Both the position numbers and the translations under genes were made by a program. 64,000 nt of DNA from Meghimatium bilineatum (lineage: Eukaryota; Mollusca; Gastropoda; Stylommatophora; Philomycidae), in contig CM067298.1 in the NCBI GenBank assembly GCA_034231615.1, positions 25,438,528-25,502,527 of the forward strand, given 5' to 3'. The notes below the pieces were generated by a model. That model saw only the letters and a program-made list of their open reading frames with translations. It was not told where the DNA came from and searched no databases. Every line of letters begins with the position of its first letter. Position 1 is the first letter of the stretch. This document shows positions 53,516-64,000 of this stretch, one piece after another.

Positions 53516-54004
53516 ACTATAACTAAATAGAAAAATGCACACTAATGGTTTGTGTTTATTTCCCAAACTGTAGGTTTCTATGGAATCATTGCTATCTCTA
53601 CTGTTATTGTTCTGACATATTTTCAACCAACTTCAATAAGCAGAACACTTTTGTTGCATATTGAATTCATAATTGTTGATTCAATGTATTAGTATTTATA
53701 GAAGAAAGTTTGAAATAGTTTTGTTTTGAAATGTAATTTTGTCATATTCTTGTTAATTTGCCATAATCTGTTAATTTGTCATGTTCTTGTTAATTTGTTA
53801 TATTGTTAATTTGCCATGTTCTTATAAATGTATCATTTTCCTGATACATCCAATGTTGAATTGAGTGGATGAAATCTATAGTCAATTTCAACCTCCTGGA
53901 CATCACATAGATTTACTGTACTCGACATGTTTGTGTTAGTGGTATTAAGAGGGAAGACAAGCTTCTATCCACGGTATCAATAGTCAGTGAATTGATAGTA
54001 GAAT
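53516..54004. other. No gene recognised
   Basis: AT-rich, with repeated TTGTTAATTTG words at 53750-53825. No feature supported. Confidence 0.4.
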
Positions 54005-54360
54005 CTTACATCCAAAGGATCTATAATTCACGGTAGAAGCTTAAATACAAGTTGGTGAGTTAATGGAGAAAGCTTACATCTTAGGTATCTAGTTGGTGAA
54101 AACTTACATCCTTGGTAACTACAGTTGGTGAGTTAATGGTGGAAGCTTACATTTTAGGTATAGTTAATGGTAGAAGCTTACATCTAAGGTGTCCATAGTT
54201 AATGGTAGAAGCTTACATCCAAGGTGTCCATAGTTGATGGTAGAAGCTTACATCCAAGGTGTCCATAGTTAATGGTAGAAGCTTACATCCAAGGTGTCCA
54301 TAGTTAATGGTAGAAGCTTACATCCAAGTTATTTATAGTTGGTGAGTTGATGGTAGACAA
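54005..54360. repeat. 35-bp tandem array, 7 or more copies, diverging to the left
   Basis: Units of ATAGTTAATGGTAGAAGCTT followed by ACATCCAAGGTGTCC are regular at 54170-54330. Upstream units carry GGTGAGTTAATGG variants. Confidence 0.85.
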
Positions 54361-54933
54361 AGGAGATGTATGAAACTGCTTAACTACCACCATTTGAATG
54401 TAGAATTAACTCGTAGTGGACCAAGCGACAACCTATTTGTCGTTTTCCCCTTTGTGCTGGTTTTGTCCCTGATCCACTACGAGTCAATGACATATCTATA
54501 TGATTTGGAGAATTTAGTATTAATGGGGCATTCACAGAACTGCACATGTGAAGCAGTGATGAGTGTGTTTAACCAGTAAACCACATCAGCCATTAACATA
54601 CTTACATATCTTTGATACTATTTGGGGTGACTTAACATCTGCCCAGATAGCAATGATGTCAGTTCATATGACATTGTAATCTTTAAGACTAGTGTCCAAG
54701 GTACACTTAAAGATTGACAACTGAGCATCTCTATTGAAGTTTCTGTTGCTGTATTTTTTAAATTTATTTCTTTACAAGCCATCTTGTCAGGTGAAGAACA
54801 TCTACAAGCCATTATGTACATTATGATATCTATCTCTAAGTAGATTTATGGTTTGCAGGTGTTAATCAGATTTTTAAATAACTTTTTGTGTGTTATCCTC
54901 TCGAATAATGTGATTAGTTTGTGCTGTGATGTA
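54361..54933. other. No gene recognised
   Basis: No feature supported. Confidence 0.35.
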
Positions 54934-56008
54934 ATAGGGTAGATTGGGGCAAAGATCCACACTTTAAAAAATAATAATTAAAAAAATAAGTTTTCTAACA
55001 ATTAGACATAACTACGGAACAACAAACTGTCATCAGTATATAGTTTATCTATCCATCTTACATTAGTGAGGGTATTGAATACATGCTCTTGTAATATAAT
55101 ACGAATAATGAAAGTTTATGAACTTAGGCAAATGCAGATCCTTGCCCCATTTCATGGGACAATGATTCACAGGCAAAAAGGTGATACATACCATTATAAA
55201 ATCGAGCGAGATCGAAACTGCAACAGATCTAGCAAGCTGGCAGTGTGTAAATGTGTGCTAAGAATAGATATGTATATTTTGCAATTTTAATCTGAAAAAA
55301 ACTGTTATAATAAAAAATAATTGGTAAGTTCTGTTTTAAAGCTAATTATGTCTTTGTAAGGTTGGATGATCGGTATAATCATATATATTGATCTCTCCTA
55401 GCTTTGGTATTCCTCATAACATTGACATTTTCCTCATACATTTTGAATGCAGACCTCTGTCGAAGACGGATGTGTCAGGCCTTTGGTGCACATAAAATGG
55501 CGATACAGTGCATTTCCTTCTTTGCACTACATCCTGCTGGAAATCTAGAACCATTGTCCTGTTATAAGAGAGCTCCAGTGGGAGTTTGAGAATGAATGAT
55601 CCAGAAAAAGAAGAATATGGATTTTTGCCCCAAATAATGCGCAGATCTTTACCCCAAATCACAATGTTAGAAACCTTCATAAATTCTGATGAAAAAAAAG
55701 TAGCCTAACAAGATAATGTTGTTAAGAACTTAACAACACACATTTTTCAGTTTAATCATTTAAAAAAAATTACAATTTTTAATGATAACAGCAGGCGAGA
55801 AGTTGAAAAAAATTAGATCAAACAGCGAAAAAATATCTTTCCTCATTGTTGAAAAATTGACTCGTCCTTGACCTACCAAACTTCCTGTCAAAGATTGGAA
55901 TGTTGGTGTCTGACGTAGTGGCATGTGATATTGGGAAAATCCATTGATTAGAAATAAACCCACTGAGGATCTTTGCCCAGCACAGATCTTTGCCTCCACC
56001 TACCCTAT
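54934..56008. mobile_element. Non-autonomous DNA element, 24-bp terminal inverted repeats
   Basis: The ends ATAGGGTAGATTGGGGCAAA (54934 on) and, inverted, ATAGGGTAGGTGGAGGCAAA (to 56008) match at 21 of 24. A subterminal motif, GCAGATCTTTGCCCC, recurs with small changes at about 55132, 55651, 55966 and 55984, as expected of transposase binding sites. No transposase frame. It carries a SINE B at 55456-55614. Superfamily not assigned. Confidence 0.75.
55456..55614 (+). mobile_element. SINE subfamily B inside the TIR element
   Basis: CGAAGACGGATGTGTCAGGC, CATCCTGCTGGAAATCTAGA, GGGAGTTTGAGAATGAATGA and an AAAAAGAAGAA tail. It is flanked on both sides by element sequence, so it inserted after the DNA element. 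Confidence 0.88.
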
Positions 56009-56017
56009 GCATAGTAA

Positions 56018-56262
56018 TAATAAATTGTAAACATGGCCAGAGTTTGTGATTGCCTTTAGTTGAAATAATAAGTCAAAGCAAATTGTAAGCATGGCCAGTC
56101 TGATTGTCTTTTGCTGCAGTAATCAGTCATGGCAAATTGTAAACATGGCCAGTGTGATTGATTGTATTCTGTTGCAGTAACCACAGTCATGACAAAGTGT
56201 AAACATGGTCAGTCTATTTAGTTTTTGGTGACATAATCAGTCATGGCAAATTGCAAAGCCAG
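56018..56262. repeat. Diverged tandem array, about 62-bp units, 4 copies
   Basis: AAATTGTAAACATGGCCAG and AATCAGTCATGGCAAATTG recur about every 60-65 bp. Confidence 0.75.
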
Positions 56263-56819
56263 CATGGATGATTTCAGTAAGATACAATAGACCCATGCAC
56301 AAATTATTAACAAATGTATTTCTTGATCAGCGTCTAAAAATGTGAAATTATAATTCAAAAATGTTTTCTGATGCCTTTGATAACCCTGCCTTCTGTTGAA
56401 GCTGCTGCTAATTTATGATGTGGCAGATGTCAATGATTGTGTCAGCAGCATTTTACCAACCAAAATGTGCTTTTGTTTTTACAAAAACCACTCTTGATAT
56501 TTTGGTGTTCATTATTATCTGGCAGCTTCCTTTTCAGTTCATATTTATTCATTTGTTCTGAGTCCAAAATTTTGACCAAATTGTTCACTCTACTTGGTCC
56601 ATATACAATATTATAGAAAAAAACAACCAGATGTTGAGATCATGAGCTATTTGTATACTTGGTCGGCAGATTTCAACAAACCAACATAAATTTGTGCGAG
56701 GTTTTACATTTTACGACTATGCTAATCAGTTATTAGTGATGGAATTAAGTTATTCTCAAATCTTGTGAGGTTTAGAAAACCTACAAGCCTTTGTATAAAT
56801 TTTGTGTTAATTTTACTAT
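56263..56819. other. No gene recognised
   Basis: No feature supported. Confidence 0.35.
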
Positions 56820-57235
56820 TTTTATCTAAGAGGAGTTCGAATGAGAGGACAAGCATGCAACATTTTCCACACAGCTACAAAGTCATCCCTGATCTCTTAA
56901 ACAGGAGAATGTGTAGACATGAAAGATTAATAATAGAAGTATAGTTTCTTTGAGATTTTTAACAGTTATGTTTTTAATATATTTTTCTTTGCCATCTGCC
57001 GAGTCTGAGCATCATCTGTCTGTAGTGAAGTGAAATTAACTGACAGCAAAAGCATGCAATCTTTGCCACACAATCTTCTCTGCTCTCCTTAGCTGGAGAA
57101 TGTAGAAATGAAAGATTTTTAAGAGATAATAGTTTCCTTGATATTTTTCAGTTATATTTTTCTTTTGACATCTGCTGATTCTGAGCAGCTGTAGTGACAT
57201 TGACATTTCTTCTGTTAATTGACAGCAAAATAGAA
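56820..57235. repeat. Two-copy tandem duplication, about 200 bp
   Basis: CAAGCATGCAACATTTTCCACACA..GGAGAATGTGTAGACATGAAAGA and ATTTTTCTTTGCCATCTGC in the first half recur as AAGCATGCAATCTTTGCCAC.., GGAGAATGTAGAAATGAAAG and ATTTTTCTTTTGACATCTGC in the second. Confidence 0.7.
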
Positions 57236-58030
57236 AATTCATGATTATTTGCATTATTGTATGCAGTTTTTTTATATGTGTGTGGGCAAAATGTTTGTCA
57301 TTAACTGTTACTACAGACCTAGAGAGCTAGAACTGTGCTGTGGAGGTGAGGTTTTTTTAAAATAAAGCTTTGACCACAAATGAAACCAAAGCTCAAATTA
57401 TTCTATATAAAAGTTATGAGTTATTTCCTATGCCACATTTCCTTCTTGTGTGTGCTAGTACATTTCTTGATTGTTTGTGTTATTTTACAAGATATGGGTA
57501 CTCAACAAAACAGTTCAGGAAATGTGTTGGCAATAGCTAGTTAACATCTCACACTGCTAATGAATAGTAATGCTCTTCTGGTTTCATTGTCAAACTTATC
57601 ATTGTTAGCCAGATGTAGAACCAAATATTGTTTTCATCATTGATAGCTTTGATGCTCTTCATAAATTACAGCAACGTATTGCCAATTTGTACCCCCCGTC
57701 CCTTGCCGACAACTGTCAAACTATTTCATACACCCCCTTCCCCAATTGTTGATGTAATTTATGGACATCCTCTTTCTTGTCTTAAATGAACTAGAGCAAG
57801 TGTTCAGATTTGTGTTCATTTGTACATCATAGGTCAGGACATTTGAAAAATGTTATTAAATTATAGTAATTTGAAGCTGAAATAAAGCTACTTTCATATT
57901 TCATGTATGTTAAATTATGTTTCGATAACAGAAATATCATATGGTATTATGTCACATTCTCTGTCAGATCAGATGCGTCCAGTTTGTTGGTTTCATGTTA
58001 AATTGAGGAGGTTTACATGGAATCTCATAC
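57236..58030. other. No gene recognised
   Basis: No feature supported. Confidence 0.35.
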
Positions 58031-58033
58031 CTT

Positions 58034-58275
58034 GGGGGGGGGGGGGGCAACATAGCGCAGTGGTTAGTGCACTAGTATCGCATTTGAGTGATCCTGGGTT
58101 CATTTCTCATTTCAGGGGGAAATGCTTTTCGGATTGCAGTGGTTTCCGGGTAGACCCAACTTTAATTGGATTTATCAGGGAAGTAAAGACTGCAAGGGAG
58201 AGGAGATGGCAGAGACGCTGGTATGTGAGATTGCTAACATCTCACATCCCTACAGTGTTAATAAATGCTAAGAGT
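58034..58275 (+). mobile_element. tRNA-derived SINE
   Basis: A G-run is followed by AACATAGCGCAGTGGTTAGT (polymerase III A box, TAGCGCAGTGG) and, about 45 bases on, GATCCTGGGTTCATTTCTC (B box, GGGTTCATTTC). The rest, with GGTTTCCGGGTAGACCCAAC, is a SINE-like body. Cloverleaf pairing is not intact, so it is not a functional tRNA gene. It is a different family from SINE A/B. Confidence 0.75.
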
Positions 58276-58464
58276 TTACTTTATATACCTTTGTGATATT
58301 TTGTTGGTATGTAAGAAAATCCCACCTGCAGAAATATTTACAATTGGATTAAGATACAATTATTTTTGTAAATGTTGACAAAGAAATTATTAAAACGTTC
58401 TTTCATGAATGACTGACTTTTTAAAGTGATTAGACTTTGAGGAATTCTATTTGATTTGTTTATA
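58276..58464. other. No gene recognised
   Basis: Short spacer. Confidence 0.3.
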
Positions 58465-58762
58465 ATCACCTCTAGTGTAGTGTGAACTCACAGCCGGCCA
58501 ACAGGTTTATAATCACCTCTAGTGTAGTGTGAACTCACAGCCGGCCAACAGATTTATAATCACCTCTAGTGTAGTGTGAGCTGACCAACAGATTTATAAT
58601 CACCTCTAGTGTAGTGTGAGCCGACCAGCAGATTTATAATCACCTCTAGTGTAGTGTGAACTCACAGCCGGCCAACAGATTTATAATCACCTCTAGTGTA
58701 GTGTGAGCTGACCAACAGATTTATAATCACCTTTAGTATAGTATGAGCCGACCAGCAGGTTT
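58465..58762. repeat. 47/36-bp tandem array, about 7 copies
   Basis: Units of TTTATAATCACCTCTAGTGT followed by AGTGTGAACTCACAGCCGGC and CAACAG. Shorter units delete the ACTCACAGCCGGC part. Confidence 0.9.
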
Positions 58763-60609
58763 CGAGAACACTTGCTATTGATGGTTTAAAATAAAAATTA
58801 CTCCTGTTGTTTATTGAGCTACAAGGAAATAAGGCAAGTAAGGTGCCAGGGCTCATGTTCTGAGAATGTTGAGGAATGTCATTACTACTGAAAAAGTGTT
58901 ATGGTGATACTAGTCAGACAGTTTCGTTTAACCACTGACTAGGTAGCTGAACACTTATGGGAAAACCATGTGCTGTGATGCTGGTTCATTATTCAGCTTA
59001 CCTTTACTGTTGCTTGTAAAGTTAAGATTTCTGTCATGTATGGTTGAGTTTTATCAGTGGCAAGAGGAATTGTACTGTGGAATCCCATTATAACAACTTA
59101 GTCTGGACTGTTGAAATACTTGTATTTGTGTAATAACAGAAATTCACTATATACAGTATACAAAATAAAGAATACAAATAACTGAGGATTTTGAAAAGTG
59201 TTATTAAATAAGGAAATTTGTTGAAAATATAAGAGCTATAAAGGGATTTCACTGTATTTGTTTTATATATAATAACCTCCAAAAGTTAAGAAATATATAC
59301 CAGATAGTTTTTACATGTCAATATATTGTTACAGCCAGCATTCTGTGAGCTGAGTTAGATTTGAACTCTTATACAACGTGTTGTTTCTCCCAGATGGTGA
59401 CTATGTTCACAGTACCTGTAACAGTTTTGCTGCACTGTAGGTGATCAGTTTTGAGAAACATATGGTAGCTTATCATTCAATCTCAACCCTGACCTTTTTT
59501 TGTAGTGGACTATCTTTCATCTGGAAAAGTGGTTTTTCAAGGATGCAGGGTTTTGGCTCCTTTTATATTTTATAATTTATATGATTACGGGTAGTTTCAT
59601 ATTAAAATGAAGAGGCTGACACCTTGGCAAAGGAAATAGAAAAATAAATGGCAAAATGTAACATGAAGAGGGCTAGAGTAAAAAAATAAGATACAGTGTG
59701 GTCGAATTTTGGAAATGTGTTGACTGAAGTTGCGACGTGAATAAGCAGCAGCTAAATGAATCTGGTTCAAATGACTTCTGATTTTTTTCCATGAAGCTCA
59801 ATATGTTTCTGAGTCTTTCTTACGTAAGACTGCTCCAGGTGGGTGTAGTTGCCATGAATCCAGGTATTCACGTTATTGAACAACACAAACCTAGTCTGGT
59901 AAGCTGGAAAGTATTTCTGTGGAAACATTTGTTCATAGCTGACACTAAACTGCTATCAGTGCGTTCAATGAGTGATAATTATTCTTATGATAAGATACAG
60001 ACTTTGTGCTTCAGCAATTGTCTTATTGCTACTCTCACATTTCATTGCTAGAATTTGTAGTCACTACAAGAAAATAACTTGGCATTTAGTAGGAGGGCTC
60101 GTTTTCTAGTAGACTGCTTAGTTAATAACATATTAATATATTATAGGCAAGTATGTGATCCTACTTATATTGATCCTGGAGAGGAGTTGATACCCACTCA
60201 GCGATGCCTTCATTACAATCACAGACAGTCTTATTGTGGCTGTGATAGGCACTGTTATGGCGGACATCTCTGTCATTTGTCATCAATACTATGTGTGGAC
60301 TTTTTCTGCATGGTCTGGTGGGAACACTGTCAAAGAATCCAGTAGTGTCTTCACTACAATCACAAGCAGACTTACTTATTTCTTTCTTTTCGGTTTATAT
60401 CCTTTTATGGTTTACAGCATTATGGGTGGAAGATTTCTCTGGAGAAGACCTTTTTGTGTGTTTCATATATGTTTGTTTTCGTTGATTCTTTTATTTCTGT
60501 GATCCATCTTTTGCATGGCCTGCCTCTAACTTTCTATCCATCGTATCTGTATAGGAATGCTTTTTTTGAGAGGCACTATCTGATGGTAGTCTGGAAGCAT
60601 GTAAGAACA
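58763..60609. other. No gene recognised
   Basis: AT-rich, with short open frames (for example 60079-60502) that show no domain I recognise. Confidence 0.4.
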
Positions 60610-61100
60610 ACTTAATCCAGACTACCATCAGTCTTACGTTGGAGATAAAAGCTGTGAAAGAGGCACTGTTGTCATAGGACTACTCTTAGGCATGCATATT
60701 TAGTTACTCAACGAGATCTGCAAAGTTGAAGGGGAGTTTCCTGGTGTCAATGGGTGGAGTTATTGACACAATCTATGAGCAGAAAGATTATCTTTATATT
60801 CATGCCAGGACATGTGGGAGTTGAGGAATTGAGTGAGCTGATATACTGGCGAGCATGGCCACTGTGTTAAAAAATACAGCAATGGATCGATCTGACATAA
60901 TTAGTGCGTTAAGGAACCTTGTCCATTCAGAAAATTTTCACAAGTGTTATGGCCACTGTTAAGACTGGGTGATAATGGCGTAAAAATAAACAATGTAAAT
61001 ATATGAAGAAACATCGGCATCAAAACTGGAAATGTCGGTTGCTACATTCTGATGGATTTATTGAGGCTGGGATCAGAGCTCCTTAAGACTTCTCCGGTGC
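60610..61100 (+). mobile_element. RNase H LINE remnant (family of 15475-16030)
   Basis: TTISLTLEIKAVKEAL, then CCAGGACATGTGGGAGTTGA (HARTCGS / MPGHVGV depending on frame) and AATGGATCGATCTGACATAA with GCGTTAAGGAACCTTG. The order parallels SMTMETMAVTRAF, FVPGHVGVRGN and AMDRANVLNSLRD. Many stops and indels. Confidence 0.7.
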
Positions 61101-61419
61101 TGATAACCTGCAGTCATAACTTATTGGTGTAGAGAGACAATGGATGTAGTGCCACTTGGGGATTGATAATATAGCTTAAATCGATAGTAGTTGCAATTCT
61201 TATTGTGTCAGCATTATTGGGGCAATGATACAGTTGTTCTCTGGAGAAACTTTTGATCATGTCTATAAGAAGAATCCGTTTCCCATTTACACCCTCTCCA
61301 CCAAACTAAGCACAGTAAGGGAATTTCAAGGTTTATACAACTTGACAGCTATCTCTCACAATCTTGTCCGAAAACACTGAATCATAAGACTTGCTTAGTG
61401 ACTTTAGATTTAATTTTGG
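61101..61419. other. No gene recognised
   Basis: Spacer before the tandem array. Confidence 0.3.
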
Positions 61420-61770
61420 GGTTTATTCCAATAGTCTTCTGTATAAATTTGTATGGCCAGAAATTTTTGAGATCTATTCCAATAGTCTTCTGTATAAATT
61501 TGTATGGCCAGAAATTTTGAGGTTTAATCCAATAGTCTTCTGTGTGAATTTGTATTTCCAGAAATTTTTGGGGTTTATTCCAATAGTCTTCTGTATGAAT
61601 TTGTATAGCCAGAAATTTTTAGGTTTAATCCAATAGTCTTCTGTGAATTTGTATGGCCATATTTTGTTGGGGTTTATTCCAATAGTCTTATGTGTGAATT
61701 TGTATGGTCAGAAATTTTGAGGTTTAATCCAGTAGTCTTTTGTGTGAATTTGTATGGCCAGAAATTTAAA
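61420..61770. repeat. 50-bp tandem array, about 7 copies
   Basis: Units of GGTTTATTCCAATAGTCTTC, TGTATAAATTTGTATGGCCA and GAAATTTTTG. Confidence 0.9.
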
Positions 61771-61799
61771 TTGAGTTTCTTTTTCTTATGAGTTATCTT

Positions 61800-62130
61800 C
61801 CAAGACTAACATGTTCATCATCATGAAGTGCCGTGTCCACAACAAAAGTTGGCTGCAACAGACCTCCAGCATCCCCTGTCTTGGTGGTGCACTCTTCTAG
61901 ACTGTAACCTGTCCATCTCATGATATTACTCTCCCACTTGTATCTCCGCCTAGCTCTTGCCCGTCTCCCTTCAACTTTACCCTCAAATAAAGTCATCAAC
62001 AGGTTGTTTATGATTTTTTCACTGATCTTGAGTACTAGTATTCTATATGTTTAAAAATATTCTCTGCGTAGATATTAAATAGGATGGGTGATAAAATTCA
62101 TCCTTGTCTTACCCCTCATTGTTACATCTA
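61800..62130 (-). mobile_element. RTE-like LINE remnant with an internal deletion
   Basis: The - strand frame gives GKVEGRRARARRRYKWES, RWTGYSLEECTTKTGD and CGHGTSW-like 3' sequence, matching 4900-5090 and 18500-18680. Just upstream, 62120-62030 encodes a decayed VRQGCILSPILFNIYAEN, the RT motif B region, so about 500 bp between them are missing. Confidence 0.75.
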
Positions 62131-62596
62131 CCCAATGTTTTAGATATCTAGTACAAAAGACATTCTGTTTTAAAACTTATTAACACATACACTATTGGGA
62201 GTTCATGATGCCCATATGAGAAGCCATTTAGTATTTATGTATGGTTACAATATACATGTATAATTGAAGATCATCTTTGTTCTTTCCCTCATCAGTGGCC
62301 AGATATGCCAAAAATTACCATGAAAAGCCACAGTTGTGAATTTTGGTTAATTTTGTTTCAATATACAGTTTTCACTTGACTCTTGTTTGACATGCAAGTC
62401 TTTCACTGAAATGTCCCACGAATGAGAACAGCACATGCACTAATTTGTTTAAATGCTCCATTTATTCATAAAATTAGATTTAATTCTCTCGTAATGGGCT
62501 TCACATATCTAGAAAATAGTTTTCCTGTAAATAAAAGTCTTCTCTACACAAATTCATTTTCTCCTTTTATGCAATGCTTGTTTGTTTATTGGTTAT
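62131..62596. other. No gene recognised
   Basis: No feature supported. Confidence 0.35.
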
Positions 62597-62970
62597 GTTT
62601 GTAAGTATAGTTTGAATAGATGAGTGTTTGTAAGTATAGTTTGAATAGATGAGTGTTTGTAAGTATAGTTTGAATAGAGGAGTGTTTGTAAGTATAGTTT
62701 GAATAGAGGAGTGTTTGTAAGTATAGTTTGAATAGAGGAGTGTTTGTAAGTATAGTTTGAATAGAGGAGTGTTTGTAAGTATAGTTTGAATAGAGGAGTG
62801 TTTGTAAGTATAGTTTGAATAGAGGAGTGTTTGTAAGTATAGTTTGAATAGATGAGTGTTTGTAAGTATAGTTTGAATAGAGGATTGTTTGTAAGTATAG
62901 TTTGAATAGAGGAGTGTTTGTAAGTATAGTTTGAATAGATGAGTGTTTGTAAGTATAGTTTGAATAGAGG
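62597..62970. repeat. 29-bp minisatellite, 13 copies
   Basis: Units of GTTTGTAAGTATAGTTTGAA followed by TAGAGGAGT or TAGATGAGT. Long - strand open frames rich in LQTLLYSNYTYKHSSIQT-type repeats are only the array read through. Confidence 0.97.
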
Positions 62971-63379
62971 TATAATTTGTTTGATCTGTGTCGTTTTAAT
63001 GTAATACTTGTGATACAACTTATCACTTATATGAGAATGATATCTGCAGGTGTAGCTAGACTTGGTTCCTTGTCTCGAGACAAACTGTTCAGATGTAACC
63101 AAATTGAATTTCCTGGCTCGAGACCTGCAGATGTAACCTGTATGGATTTCTTGTCATGATTAAAATTACTGGGTAGTTAAAAAATTCATCAATGCCTCAT
63201 TTCTATCAGAGTGATCTGTACTGTAGCTTCCTGTAATGAAGAATTGGTAAAGTTCTTGTATGACAGATTCTTGATTAAGAACAAGCGTCACATCACTGGG
63301 GACCATTTCCATATGTGCTCTGCTTGCCGTTCCATCAGCCATCAAAAATTGTATATGCTCAGTGTCCCAGTCGCTTGCA
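62971..63379. other. No gene recognised
   Basis: No feature supported. Confidence 0.35.
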
Positions 63380-64000
63380 GATTGCGCGTTCTAGTTGCCT
63401 CTAGTCCCTCCCATTTCCACCATTCTCTAAATGTGTACATTGTCTTGTTGTACCTCATATTTTCGTAGAGTATACATGACTGCTCAAATTAATTTTAAAT
63501 CCTGTCTTCTTTTTTATCTCAGTGCCATTCACTAAGGTGTTACCAGTCAACACTTCAGCTCTCTTATTTCCCATGACTCCAGCATGACCTGGACAGTAGA
63601 TCGATGTAATACTCTGCGAGTTGTTAAGAAGAGTCAACAATTCAGTCAACAATTCAGTTCTAGTGCAGCATATTTTGAGTGTCTGATAGGATCACTGAGT
63701 TTGTTGGTGATGCGTCACCAGCCAAGTGAGAGCTGCTGTTACTACCTCTATTTCCATTCTCATACTTGATGTTATAGTGGGGTACACAGCTGACTTCATA
63801 GCTAATTTCTTGCCATTTTGGTAGGCCACGAAACCCCATCCACACCTGTTTGCTTCTTGTGTCACTAAGCCATCTGTGTAAATTATTATATCGTGTGGCT
63901 TCGAGTGTTGCAGGATAAGTTCTTGAATCATTCCCTCTGTTCTGTTGGCAGCCAAGCACTCTTTTCCAAGCTGTATCACAACTGTTGTCAATGACTTTCT
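63380..64000 (-). mobile_element. RNase H LINE remnant reaching the window edge
   Basis: The - strand frame 63692-63991 reads HDIIIYTDGLVTQEANRC, GWGFVAYQNGKKLAMKSA and SSMRMEIEVVTAALTWLV (first two RNase H carboxylates, in YTDG and MEIE). After a frame break, 63652-63455 gives SIYCPGHAGVMGNKRAEV (normally NERAD; the D is lost). Same family as 15475-16030. The element continues beyond the right end. Confidence 0.85.

Noticed and set aside
58034-58110. Functional tRNA gene
   Set aside because: A and B boxes are present, but arm pairing is poor and SINE-like sequence follows; a SINE is the better call.
57907-58296. 129-codon + strand frame
   Set aside because: Spans a G-run and a tRNA-derived SINE; not a plausible protein.
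62586-63102. Long - strand open frames of 146 and 169 codons
   Set aside because: They only read through the 29-bp tandem array (29 is not a multiple of 3, so all frames cycle) and have no other content.

Overview
This is animal genomic DNA, AT-rich and crowded with repeats. One host gene is clear: a spliced, four-exon mitoferrin (mitochondrial iron carrier, SLC25A37/28 type) on the + strand at 29771-36928. Its exons read continuously across canonical GT/AG introns. Almost everything else recognisable is transposable element or tandem repeat. The dominant LINE types (I-like with RNase H, RTE-like, and LINEs with a C-terminal C2H2 finger) fit an invertebrate, possibly a mollusc. That assignment is a guess from the flavour of the LINEs.

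Layout. 1-12 kb: the 5' end of an I-like LINE, SINEs, LINE 3' fragments and a 46-bp minisatellite. 12-17 kb: a nest of elements, in which a hAT-derived fragment carries a SINE and an RTE-like LINE on the - strand is split by another LINE and by a SINE. 17-26 kb: an intact single-ORF LINE (1283 codons, bounded by target-site duplications), flanked by two almost identical RTE-like 3' fragments in opposite orientation. 26-29 kb: dispersed repeats and a 44-bp tandem array. 29.7-37 kb: mitoferrin, whose introns hold a cluster of MITEs, a second MITE type and a decayed LINE. 38-44 kb: a SINE split by a LINE, then I-like and RTE-like LINE remnants. 44-64 kb: mainly tandem arrays, a fold-back element, a terminal-inverted-repeat DNA element carrying a SINE, a tRNA-derived SINE and more LINE ends.

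The most interesting system is a SINE/LINE partnership. Two related, apparently unnamed SINE subfamilies (A about 283 bp, B about 150 bp) end in (GAA)n after a short motif around TGAACG. The intact I-like LINE ends in a similar motif and the same GAA tail. Readable target-site duplications flank several insertions, so the order of nested events can be worked out. Short SINEs copied by an intact LINE is an inference; the shared tail and the duplications are visible in the sequence.
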